A stretch of DNA of 21,624 bases from a virus: positions 1-21,624 of IMG/VR virus record IMGVR_UViG_3300002121_000046; one strand, 5' to 3'. Below the pieces are notes generated by a model. That model was not told the origin of the DNA. It saw only the letters and a list, made by a program, of their open reading frames with translations, and did no database searches. Numbering within the stretch: position 1 is the first letter of the stretch; each line of letters starts with the position of its first letter. Below are positions 6,261-13,224 of the stretch, in pieces. The position numbers were made by a program, and so were the translations under genes.

Positions 6261-7619
6261 TTGTCTGTGGGCTACCAGCCAACCAAAAAACAGGCCATAG
6301 CCCATGTAGCTTTTCTGACTGGTGGTTTTAAACGTGGCGTCCTACTCATGGGGCGTCAATCCGGGAAAACTTATTTTGCTACCCAGCACGCTTGGTTAAA
6401 TGCTGTTATTCGCCAGGGGCGCTATTTTGTGGTATTCCAGACCTATAAACAAGCCCACGAAGTTGTCTGGCGACAGTATATCCCACTAATCCCGGAGGAA
6501 TTGATAAACAAAAAAAACGAACTGGATTTGATAGTCGAACTTGATTATGTCCACGGTCCGGTAAAACTCCCTGACGGCCAGACAATTCAGGTTGACCATG
6601 ACCACTCTCAGCCACGGAGTGTTATCCAGCTCTTGGGTTCTGACCAAGCCGACTCACACCGTGGTTTCAAAGCCCATGGAATTATTTTTGATGAGTATGC
6701 CGACCAGAATCCCGACAACTGGGAAGCAGTCTACAAGCACTTTTTCACAACAACCGATGGCTGGGCAATATTCATGGGGACCCCACGTGGATACAATCAT
6801 TTTTATGACCTTGTGGAATATGCCAAGGAAAATCCGCGCTGGTTCTACCAGGAAGCTACTTGGCGCGATTCGCCCTATGTTTCCGAGAAATTTATTATCG
6901 ATGAACGCAAAGAAGCTGAAAAAACCGGCAAATTGTCGACTTTTTTACAAGAAGTGGAACTAGAATTTCGGGCTATTCAGGGTGCGGTCTATCCAGACTT
7001 TGACAGAGACATCCACATCAAGAAGCCTGCCGAGTTTCCTGACCTTGAAGAGCTTGATATCTACGCCGGGATAGATTTCGGCTTCCATACCACCGCCGTA
7101 ATTTTCATCGGAATAGATAAAGAGCAGAATTGGTGGATTTTTGACGAAGTTTATGGTCGAGAGGAGACCCTGGAGGATGTTATGCCCCGGATTTGGACCA
7201 AATTAGGCGACAAACGGTTGATTTTAATAGTCGGCGACTCGCAGAATAAGGATGCTATTGAAATGATGGCTTCCAAGGGCTTCCCGGTTACCCCGGTAGT
7301 CAAACATCAGGGGTCGATTATTGACGGTATTGACCTGATTCGGGCAAAACTTAAGCCTCGCACCCAGCTAGTCGGCGAACCCAAGCCATCAATCTTCTTT
7401 TCCTCTGCCTGTAAGAACCTCATCCAGGAAGTCGAGGCCTATAAGTACCCCGAAGACAAGCCCGACAGGAACCCGACTGATTTGCCGATGAAAGACAACG
7501 ACCACGGTCCTGACGCTCTGCGCTATGTAGCTATTCAAATGAAGTTTGGTCGTCTGACTGAGGACAAAATGCCGGAAAACACCACCATAAAAGCTCTTAA
7601 TGAGTATGGGTTGATGTGA
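6261..7619 (+). CDS. terL: Phage terminase large subunit (ATPase and nuclease)
   Basis: This 452-aa motor pumps DNA into the prohead and cuts it. The ATPase half carries Walker A GRQSGKT (residues 32-38), Walker B GIIFDEYAD near 140 and the coupling motif MGTPRG near 173. The nuclease half has the three expected acidic sites: YAGIDFG near 270, VGDSQNKD near 328 and DHGPDALRY near 425. Length fits the family. No ATG is available: translation starts at TTG 6261 or GTG 6267, with only a weak GTAGAG upstream, so initiation probably depends on coupling to the gene ending at 6252. It acts with the small subunit and docks on the portal encoded next. Confidence 0.96.
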   Translation: MSVGYQPTKKQAIAHVAFLTGGFKRGVLLMGRQSGKTYFATQHAWLNAVIRQGRYFVVFQTYKQAHEVVWRQYIPLIPEELINKKNELDLIVELDYVHGPVKLPDGQTIQVDHDHSQPRSVIQLLGSDQADSHRGFKAHGIIFDEYADQNPDNWEAVYKHFFTTTDGWAIFMGTPRGYNHFYDLVEYAKENPRWFYQEATWRDSPYVSEKFIIDERKEAEKTGKLSTFLQEVELEFRAIQGAVYPDFDRDIHIKKPAEFPDLEELDIYAGIDFGFHTTAVIFIGIDKEQNWWIFDEVYGREETLEDVMPRIWTKLGDKRLILIVGDSQNKDAIEMMASKGFPVTPVVKHQGSIIDGIDLIRAKLKPRTQLVGEPKPSIFFSSACKNLIQEVEAYKYPEDKPDRNPTDLPMKDNDHGPDALRYVAIQMKFGRLTEDKMPENTTIKALNEYGLM

Positions 7620-7625
7620 TATACT
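7597..7625 (+). promoter_or_regulatory. Possible extended -10 promoter before the portal gene
   Basis: TATACT (7620-7625) is preceded by TGA, and a weak TTAATG lies 17 bp upstream. The element spans the end of the terminase gene. It shares GTGATA with the promoters near 4110, 4284 and 4836. A 24-nt leader with an AGGAAA site would precede the portal ATG. Confidence 0.35.
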
Positions 7626-7648
7626 TCGCTTAAACAGGAAAATAAACA

Positions 7649-9766
7649 ATGGCTGACTACGGTTCAGAAAAAACTTCCTCAAAAGAAAATCCTTACGAGT
7701 TCGAGTATAAAAAGGACTATCAGGACGACTGGGACGTTCACCGCTATTATATCCAGACTTTTGACGCTTATGAGGCGATGCTTCTGTCCCAGGTCTACGA
7801 CTCGGTTTCGCGTAGCATCGATGGAGCTAAAATCACCGACTCTTATAATACTACCCTAGCCAAAGAACGGGCTGACCGGGTAATCGCCAAACTACCCGAC
7901 GGCCAAACTACGCCTGCCGGGAAAGCCGATGTCGGTAAAGCCTCCTTTATGGATATCCTTCGTCAGAAGTGGGTTTACCCCAACGCTAATGCTCAGCATC
8001 CATTTTTGGAAAAGCTCAATATGTGGCAACTTTATTCTTCGGTTTACGGTTATATGCCGATGTTTTACGATTGGAACGTTTCCGAGACAGGATACGTCGG
8101 GCCTGACTGCTGGCTGTGGAACCCGCGCCATCTTGTGCCGCAGCAGGGTCGAGTGTCTTTGGCGGATATGGAATACGTCACGGCTTTGACCTGGGTCAGT
8201 AAAAAATTCCTCCAAGATAAACTCGACAATGAAAGTGATGCTGACGGCTGGGACCGCGACGCTCTTCGATTGTTAATCGAAAAGGCCGACCAGGAAACTT
8301 CGTCTGATTCCGACCAAGATACCCAAACTGAAAAAACCCGGATTGCTCGACCAACCAAAAGGGGCGTTTGTCTAGCTACTCGCTACGAATCAGGAGAGGA
8401 TGGTAAATGGTGCACTTTCGCCCCAGACCATTCTCACATAGAAGTCCGGCGGATTAAGAACCCGCACAAAAATGGCAAAATCCCGTTTATTATAAAGTAC
8501 TCTCAACCGTTGTTTGATTCATTCTATGGTCTAGGAGATTTTCAGCGGGCTCAATCTTTACAGTTCGCCCGTGATGCTCTCGATAACTTCTACTTCAAGG
8601 GCATAAAGATAAACCTGATACCACCGATTGTGGCTAATGCTAATGGTGTTGTAAAACATACCCTAGATTACCGTGAAGGTCAGGTAATGCTGGAAACTAT
8701 TCCTAATTCAATTCGTAGGTTGGAAAGTTCTCCGGCGGGGTTAAACACCTACCAAGCCGCTAAGCAAGCCCTGACTGGTTCTTTACTAGCACTATATGGT
8801 TCGCAGAATGCTTCAATTCCGGGGGCTGACGCGCTTAACCCTTCGCAAGGGCGTACTCCGGCAGCCATCTCTTTGTACGCTGACAAGGAAGCCACCCGCG
8901 ACGGTGCCGAGCGTCGTCACCTGGAAGCCGCTCTCGAGCAATTAACCGACGCCTTCTTCTCGCTGATTGCTAATATCGGTACTGAGAAGATTCCTATTAC
9001 CTTATTCGCCGAGGACATTAAGGCGATTATCGAATCCGGACAGGAAGACTTGATGGAACTATTCATCCCCAACGCCGAAGCTAATGCTGGGACGTTGCAA
9101 ATCGACCCCGCTAAATTGAAGGATATAGAATATCGTTTCTCTATCACCACTGATTCGATGGCGAAAATAAACAAAGACGCCCAACGCCAGGCTTTAGAAA
9201 ATTATATCGGTCTACTAGGGAAATATCAGAATGTGCTGAAGGATGACCCGACCATCAAGGTTGAGTGGGGGCTGATAATGCAGGCTTACGAGAACGTCTC
9301 CGACATCTCGGGAGCTTCCAAATTTATCACCATCACCCCAGACGCCAAGCCACAACCACCGCCACAAACTCCGCCGCGCCCTCCATCGGAGACAATCACC
9401 TTTAAAGATGCCGTCCAAGCCGGGGCCCTTAAAGCCGCAGCCGGGATGCTTAATCAAGCTGGGTTACCGGCTGATGACTTACAACCCCCCCAAGAACCCG
9501 AGCAGTCGCCGACTGTTGCCGAAACCGGTCACTCTTTCATGGACCCGCATATAGCTGAAATTGCTTCCAGTATCTCTAAGATGGGAGTTAATTCTCCGCC
9601 TGCAATCGAACCAATGATTTCCAAAGGCGGTATAAGCTTTAACGACCCGCACATAGCCAAAGTAGCTACCGCTGTCGAGGGGATGCACCGTATGCCTGAT
9701 GGCTCAATGATGAAGAACTCTGATATGAAAGGCAAAAATGCCGTTCCGAAGAGTCGGGCCAGATGA
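7649..9766 (+). CDS. Phage portal protein
   Basis: The 705-aa product follows terL as portal genes do. It forms the dodecameric gate for DNA entry at one capsid vertex. The first 500 residues are the mixed alpha/beta core, with family-like segments such as DCWLWNPRHLVPQQGR (about 150-165), the aromatic block FDSFYGLGDFQRAQSLQFAR (about 290-309) and a long helical region near 430. A Pro-rich linker (PQPPPQTPPRPP, about 568-580) leads to a C-terminal extension of about 125 residues. The extension has two copies of a SFxDPHIAxxA motif (codons at about 9533-9586 and 9635-9685). Portals with such tails can guide scaffold or capsid assembly; that part is inference. The 3' end overlaps a 59-aa ORF in another frame. 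Confidence 0.88.
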   Translation: MADYGSEKTSSKENPYEFEYKKDYQDDWDVHRYYIQTFDAYEAMLLSQVYDSVSRSIDGAKITDSYNTTLAKERADRVIAKLPDGQTTPAGKADVGKASFMDILRQKWVYPNANAQHPFLEKLNMWQLYSSVYGYMPMFYDWNVSETGYVGPDCWLWNPRHLVPQQGRVSLADMEYVTALTWVSKKFLQDKLDNESDADGWDRDALRLLIEKADQETSSDSDQDTQTEKTRIARPTKRGVCLATRYESGEDGKWCTFAPDHSHIEVRRIKNPHKNGKIPFIIKYSQPLFDSFYGLGDFQRAQSLQFARDALDNFYFKGIKINLIPPIVANANGVVKHTLDYREGQVMLETIPNSIRRLESSPAGLNTYQAAKQALTGSLLALYGSQNASIPGADALNPSQGRTPAAISLYADKEATRDGAERRHLEAALEQLTDAFFSLIANIGTEKIPITLFAEDIKAIIESGQEDLMELFIPNAEANAGTLQIDPAKLKDIEYRFSITTDSMAKINKDAQRQALENYIGLLGKYQNVLKDDPTIKVEWGLIMQAYENVSDISGASKFITITPDAKPQPPPQTPPRPPSETITFKDAVQAGALKAAAGMLNQAGLPADDLQPPQEPEQSPTVAETGHSFMDPHIAEIASSISKMGVNSPPAIEPMISKGGISFNDPHIAKVATAVEGMHRMPDGSMMKNSDMKGKNAVPKSRAR

Positions 9767-9917
9767 TTACGTCTCACCTTCGGGAAGACACTGGACAGCC
9801 GCCCAGGTGAAGATGTATCATGCTACCAATGGATTTACCAACAAGCCGAAAGTTAAATTAAGGAGGAAAAATGGCCGAACCAGCCAACGCCATCATCGGC
9901 GAAACATTCGGTACTGA
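9738..9917 (+). CDS. Small basic protein overlapping the portal 3' end (59 aa)
   Basis: In the +1 frame relative to the portal an ORF reads MPFRRVGPDDYVSPSGRHWT, then AAQVKMYHATNGFTNKPKVK and a very basic tail. AAAGG lies 5 nt before the ATG, an ideal site. It has a globular, tyrosine-rich start and a composition unlike a random shadow frame, and it fills the otherwise empty 104-nt gap. It overlaps the portal by 29 nt and the next gene by 47 nt, so the tail also encodes the next gene's AAGGAGG. It may instead be a frameshift extension of the portal. Small basic head-assembly protein is my guess; family not established. Confidence 0.55.
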   Translation: MPFRRVGPDDYVSPSGRHWTAAQVKMYHATNGFTNKPKVKLRRKNGRTSQRHHRRNIRY

Positions 9918-10209
9918 CATACCACAAACAAAAATTGATGAAACGCAATTAGCCGAAGAAAAAAATGCCGCTCGTTATTCCAAGACTAAGGAATTCCGAC
10001 AGCTCAAAGAATATCTAGAGGGTAGGATTAAATTCTTCCAAGGGCATCTGCCCAACGGAGACCCAGCAGCTACCCAATCGCCTGAAGTTCTCTACCATAA
10101 CTGGGTAGTCGCTAATCTGGTTATTGGTGAGTTCCAAGCTGTTCTGAACTTTTACGCTAATGCCGAGGAAGCGGTCAAAGATGTCACCCGAGGAAATCGA
10201 CCAGTTTAA
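9871..10209 (+). CDS. Hypothetical helical protein in the head module (112 aa)
   Basis: Begins MAEPANAIIGETFGTDIPQT with one of the strongest ribosome binding sites in the window (AAGGAGG, 5-6 nt before the ATG), which implies high expression. Residues 25-105 look helical (TKEFRQLKEYLEGRIKFFQG, then VLYHNWVVANLVIGEFQAVL). No cysteines or membrane segment. Its place between portal and scaffold suits a head accessory protein. No family recognised. Confidence 0.7.
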   Translation: MAEPANAIIGETFGTDIPQTKIDETQLAEEKNAARYSKTKEFRQLKEYLEGRIKFFQGHLPNGDPAATQSPEVLYHNWVVANLVIGEFQAVLNFYANAEEAVKDVTRGNRPV

Positions 10210-10426
10210 AGAGTGGGGAGTGCCGCTCCCGACCCGCGACGTCCACATTAAGGATGAGGACATCGCTAAGAATATGGAAAAAGCCGAGGTCAAGAGCTGG
10301 CGTCAGGAAGGCAATAAGTTAATCGCTGAAACTCAATTAGGTGATGTGGTTAATTTTCTACCAACTGACACGATGCTGACTGGTGTTAAAAATAATCGAC
10401 CAGTATTGACGAAAGTCAGACTTTAG
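10181..10426 (+). CDS. Hypothetical protein in the head module (81 aa)
   Basis: Starts MSPEEIDQFKEWGVPLPTRD, mixed helix and strand, ending in a beta-like segment (LIAETQLGDVVNFLPTDTML). The ATG at 10181 is preferred over the in-frame ATG at 10160 because GAGGAAG lies 11 nt before 10181, while 10160 has no site. It overlaps the upstream gene by 29 nt, implying coupling. Its 3' end contains the promoter for the scaffold and capsid genes. No recognised family. Confidence 0.65.
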   Translation: MSPEEIDQFKEWGVPLPTRDVHIKDEDIAKNMEKAEVKSWRQEGNKLIAETQLGDVVNFLPTDTMLTGVKNNRPVLTKVRL

Positions 10427-10435
10427 CTATATATT
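10406..10435 (+). promoter_or_regulatory. Promoter for scaffold-like and capsid genes
   Basis: TTGACG (10406-10411, one mismatch) is followed by TATATA (10428-10433, 16-bp spacer) or TATATT (10430-10435, 18-bp spacer). It lies at the end of the 81-aa gene. The resulting transcript would have a leader of about 110 nt. Confidence 0.5.
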
Positions 10436-10549
10436 ATAAGTATCGCGCCGTTCGACGAACGAACGTTAAACAAATAAGGAACCAAAACAGGTTCCAATAA
10501 GCAAGCCGCCCGTTGCGTGAATCAGGGGCGTAAAAAAAGGACAAACAAT
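10436..10549 (+). promoter_or_regulatory. Structured 5' leader of the scaffold/capsid transcript
   Basis: Three hairpins fit in this gene-free stretch: GTTCG/CGAAC near 10449-10465, a perfect GGAACC/GGTTCC (10478-10483 with 10490-10495, loop AAAACA), and CGCCC/GGGCG near 10507-10531 just before an A-run. The AAGGA site follows in open sequence. Possible mRNA stabiliser or translational control; no known riboswitch recognised. Confidence 0.35.
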
Positions 10550-11389
10550 ATGGCCGACAAGCCCAAGAAAGAGGAGCCTGAGGCTCCCGCAGAAGTAACA
10601 CCAGAGGCGCCTGTCGCCGAAGAACCGAAGGAAGAGCCAAAAGCTGAACCTCCGGTAGAGGAACCCGCAGCAGAACCACAAGCCGAGGAGCCGGAACCGC
10701 CGGAGCCAGAGCTAGAGAGCGAGGAACCCGAGCTGACGCCGCGCCAGCAGGAGCGTGTCAAAGAAGCTAAAGAACGGGGGATGGACCCCCTGAAAATCGA
10801 GCGACTCATCACGAATATGACTCGGCCTAAACAAGCCGATGAACCTTCCCAAAAACCCGAAATCGATTACAGTACTGAGTTGGACGCTGACGAGGAAGTC
10901 GTAAAGACCCTCGAAGCAGACCGAAAACAGTATGGTGATAGAGAACGGAACGCTGGATTGGAGATGGCTAAGAACATCCAATTCCACACCCGTCTAGAGG
11001 TTGATGCGCCAAGAGTAGAACAAAAGTACAGCTTTTTAGATAAGAACAGTTCAGATTTTGACCCGGTGAGGGCCAACGCTATGAATATGCTCTATCTAAA
11101 CACTGTCGGTTACTCTCCTGGCAATCCTGACCGTGGTGCCCCAGAATCGGTGGTGAACCCCAATGTTCGCTATTACGATTTCGTGGAAGCCCAAATGGAA
11201 TTTGCAGAAGCTCTAATGGCGGAACGTAGTGTCCGCTCGACTAGAAATATCGCCAAGCAGGCGGCCGAAACTGGTCTACGACCAGATGGCAGCTCGGCGA
11301 AGGGCCTAGATTTGTCCAAGGCGCCTAAAGATATGTCCAACGAAGAACTTAATGCCGCCTTGAAAATTGTTGTTCCGCTCACAAAATAG
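10550..11389 (+). CDS. Scaffold-like protein with Pro/Glu-rich N-terminus (279 aa)
   Basis: The first 75 residues are low-complexity acidic repeats of Glu, Pro and Ala (EEPEAPAEVTPEAPVAEEPK). A mostly helical region follows, with a segment rich in Asn, Tyr and Asp near 170-210 and a helical C-terminus. It sits directly before the major capsid gene, the usual place for a capsid scaffold, and flexible acidic arms are common in scaffolds. The ATG at 10550 (AAGGA, 8-nt gap) is preferred over an in-frame GTG at 10517, which lies in the structured leader without a site. No protease is visible nearby. A decoration or DNA-binding head protein is the alternative. Confidence 0.6.
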   Translation: MADKPKKEEPEAPAEVTPEAPVAEEPKEEPKAEPPVEEPAAEPQAEEPEPPEPELESEEPELTPRQQERVKEAKERGMDPLKIERLITNMTRPKQADEPSQKPEIDYSTELDADEEVVKTLEADRKQYGDRERNAGLEMAKNIQFHTRLEVDAPRVEQKYSFLDKNSSDFDPVRANAMNMLYLNTVGYSPGNPDRGAPESVVNPNVRYYDFVEAQMEFAEALMAERSVRSTRNIAKQAAETGLRPDGSSAKGLDLSKAPKDMSNEELNAALKIVVPLTK

Positions 11390-11412
11390 AAACTTAAACA
11401 AGGATTCATATT

Positions 11413-12276
11413 ATGGCAGCTCCAACGCTGAATACTAATGTGACCTTAGCGATTGCCCAGACAGCTCAGTACGTTAAAGAGCTCTGGACGCGCGAAATCG
11501 AGCAGCCGTTTGATGCTAAACTTCAGATGGCAAAGCTAGTCTTAGACCGCTCCGGTATTGCCGCAGGCGGTGGAGACACAGTCCGTGTACCATTCGTAGC
11601 AGGGGTTAACGCTCGCGCCAAAAGCGCCAGCACGGACCTAACCTACGATTCACCCGATGGAACGGCTATCGCGCACTCTATTGACAAGCACTACTACAGT
11701 GCGGTCAAAATCGAGGATATCGCTAAAGTCCAATCAAATTTCAATCTAAGAAGTGCTTTCCAGGAACGAATGGCTGAATCACTAGCCCGTCAAATCGACA
11801 CCGATTTGCACGCGCTCTATGCTTCCGCTGGTTCGACTGTAACTGGAGGCGCAAACATTGACGACGCTGATATTCTATCCGTCGTTAGTACTTTCGATGA
11901 CGCAGATACGCCACAAGGCCAACGCCGAGGTGTTATCGGCCACAATACCAAGTCCGACCTACTTGGTGTCAACAAATACGTTGCTTACGACCAAACCGGT
12001 ATGAAAGGCAAAGCCGTTGACGGTTCTGATGGTCTAGTCGGCTCGATATATGGGATGGACATTTACCACTCGGGTAATGTTCCGACCTCAACAACGGGTC
12101 GCAATCTGTTCTTCCACAAGAGTGCGATTGTGCTGATTAAACAGCTCAAGCCGACATTCGAAGCCGAGTACAGTGTCGATTCGTTAGCGTGGAAAATCGC
12201 TGTTCAATGCGTCTACGGAGTAGGCGTCGAACGCGCAGCTTCGGTTATCGAACTGACCCGTACTACAGCTCCTTAA
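11413..12276 (+). CDS. Major capsid protein (HK97 fold)
   Basis: This 287-aa protein builds the icosahedral shell. It has the expected order: a helical N-terminal arm (NVTLAIAQTAQYVKELWTRE), a segment VRVPFVAGVNARAKSASTDL typical of the E-loop, the spine helix region (SAFQERMAESLARQIDTDLH, residues 114-133), and a C-terminal A-domain with TTGRNLFFHKSAIVLIKQL and a closing strand VERAASVIEL. Composition is soluble and cysteine-poor (one Cys). An AAGGA site lies about 8 nt before the ATG, 23 nt after the scaffold-like gene. It is likely the most abundant virion protein. Capsid subfamily not decided. Confidence 0.9.
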   Translation: MAAPTLNTNVTLAIAQTAQYVKELWTREIEQPFDAKLQMAKLVLDRSGIAAGGGDTVRVPFVAGVNARAKSASTDLTYDSPDGTAIAHSIDKHYYSAVKIEDIAKVQSNFNLRSAFQERMAESLARQIDTDLHALYASAGSTVTGGANIDDADILSVVSTFDDADTPQGQRRGVIGHNTKSDLLGVNKYVAYDQTGMKGKAVDGSDGLVGSIYGMDIYHSGNVPTSTTGRNLFFHKSAIVLIKQLKPTFEAEYSVDSLAWKIAVQCVYGVGVERAASVIELTRTTAP

Positions 12277-12277
12277 T

Positions 12278-12331
12278 GACGCCTAGCGTCTAATCTGAGC
12301 TGACCGTTAGGGGCGGCGGTCAAACCGCCCC
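12278..12331 (+). other. Two hairpins after the capsid gene
   Basis: GACGC/GCGTC (12278-12282 with 12286-12290, loop CTA) comes 1 nt after the capsid stop. GGGGCGG/CCGCCCC (12310-12316 with 12325-12331) follows. Neither has a T-run behind it, so they more likely trim or protect the capsid mRNA 3' end, or lower read-through, than fully terminate. Confidence 0.45.
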
Positions 12332-12371
12332 ACCAATAAATCGAAGATTCTAATAAATTAAGGAGGCCACC

Positions 12372-12563
12372 ATGGCAAGTAGAGCAGAACTGGAACTTCG
12401 GGCAAGCGCCGTCAACGTTGTTGTCGCTGATTACCCGAATGATTCCAAACTCGAACAAGCAGTAATCTACGCCGAGAAAGCCGTCACCACTACTGGCGCG
12501 GCTACCACGATTGCCCCCGCAGCAGCACAGGTAGCTAAAGTATCCGGCGGGGCTAACGTATAG
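12372..12563 (+). CDS. Small Ala-rich protein after the capsid gene (63 aa)
   Basis: MASRAELELRASAVNVVVAD followed by YPNDSKLEQAVI looks like a short helix-extended loop-helix (HeH/SAP-like) unit. The last 25 residues are low complexity (Ala, Thr, Val). AAGGAGG precedes the ATG by 6 nt, so translation should be efficient. HeH-type motifs occur in small phage head-completion or DNA-end proteins; the resemblance is by eye only. Confidence 0.6.
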   Translation: MASRAELELRASAVNVVVADYPNDSKLEQAVIYAEKAVTTTGAATTIAPAAAQVAKVSGGANV

Positions 12564-12571
12564 GAGACATT

Positions 12572-12784
12572 ATGGCTAAAGAAAGACATATTGAAGTCGC
12601 CGAAGGGGTGGTTCACCACCTTGACCGCGACCCTAACGACCCTCGTAACCGGAAAAATGTAATTTTGCCTAACCTGCCGGTTGTCGAATCACCCGCGATT
12701 CCGCCCAAGGATTTGGATATACATAATCCGGAACACGCTAACCTGACCTATGATGAGCTCCAAGAGCTCTTAAAAGCAGAATAG
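12572..12784 (+). CDS. Small polar protein (70 aa)
   Basis: Starts MAKERHIEVAEGVVHHLDRD, rich in Asp, Asn, Pro and His, and ends in a short helix NLTYDELQELLKAE. AGGAGA lies 4-5 nt before the ATG, 8 nt after the previous gene. It is likely a minor virion or head-tail joining protein from its position. No recognised family and no catalytic motif. Confidence 0.55.
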   Translation: MAKERHIEVAEGVVHHLDRDPNDPRNRKNVILPNLPVVESPAIPPKDLDIHNPEHANLTYDELQELLKAE

Positions 12785-12793
12785 CTCTCGTCT

Positions 12794-12847
12794 GCGGTGA
12801 CTGACCGCTTTGCGGTGACTGACCGCTTTACGGTGACTGACCGCTCG
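12794..12847. repeat. Three tandem 18-bp palindromic repeats
   Basis: Units GCGGTGACTGACCGCTTT lie at 12794-12811 and 12812-12829. A third at 12830-12847 differs at its first base and its last two bases. Each can fold as GCGGT/ACCGC around GACTG. Same-arm hairpins (GGCGGT/ACCGCC) occur just before the 63-aa gene. Likely protein-binding or RNA-processing sites. Confidence 0.85.
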
Positions 12848-12882
12848 CAACTAAGTTCCTTTATTATTCAGGGACTTAGTTG
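12848..12882 (+). terminator. 12-bp hairpin, terminator-like
   Basis: CAACTAAGTTCC (12848-12859) pairs with GGGACTTAGTTG (12871-12882) with one G-U pair and an 11-nt loop. The stem is perfect and comes right after the triple repeat. It ends the head-gene block, but the following TATTATGATAAA is AT-rich rather than a clean T-run, so it may instead block exonucleases. Confidence 0.5.
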
Positions 12883-12914
12883 TATTATGATAAATGTTAA
12901 GGGTAAAAATAAAT

Positions 12915-13214
12915 ATGACTATCCAAAGTGTTGCCGTAAATCAAGATTCCGCAGGAACGACTACGCTTGTCACGGTCAGTGCCAGCGAAGCGGTGACGGT
13001 AGTTAGCTATTTTTTGGTTCTAAGTGCTACTGGGACCTATCAGTTTGCGGGTCTTTCAAACCTAACCGGTGACGTACCCGTGGATGCTAAGGGTGGAGTC
13101 GTCGTAGCTGGTAGACCAGAATCGCCCGTTTTCGTGTTACCTCGCGGTAATAACTTGTCTATCGTCACTACTGGGGGAGCAGCCAAGGGACACCTAAGCT
13201 ATTTTATAAGCTAG
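12915..13214 (+). CDS. Small beta-rich virion-like protein (99 aa)
   Basis: Starts MTIQSVAVNQDSAGTTTLVT and alternates hydrophobic with Ser/Thr/Gly residues throughout, with no charged helices: a beta-sandwich pattern common to capsid decoration or tail-tip proteins. The ATG at 12915 is chosen over one at 12894 because AAGGG lies 11 nt upstream, whereas 12894 has no site. Its stop is 10 nt before the Ser/Pro-repeat gene. No specific family recognised. Confidence 0.6.
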   Translation: MTIQSVAVNQDSAGTTTLVTVSASEAVTVVSYFLVLSATGTYQFAGLSNLTGDVPVDAKGGVVVAGRPESPVFVLPRGNNLSIVTTGGAAKGHLSYFIS

Positions 13215-13224
13215 GTAGTACAGC

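Noticed and set aside
9763-9810. 15-codon ORF overlapping the portal stop by ATGA
   Set aside because: Too short, and the 59-aa ORF in another frame explains the region better with a good binding site.
12794-12847. CRISPR-like array
   Set aside because: The 18-bp units are directly adjacent, with no spacers between them and no cas genes nearby.
12797-13006. Plus-strand ORF with repeated MTDRF-AVTDRF-TVTDR
   Set aside because: The repeated peptide only mirrors the 18-bp DNA repeats; it then crosses the hairpin and enters the next gene out of frame.
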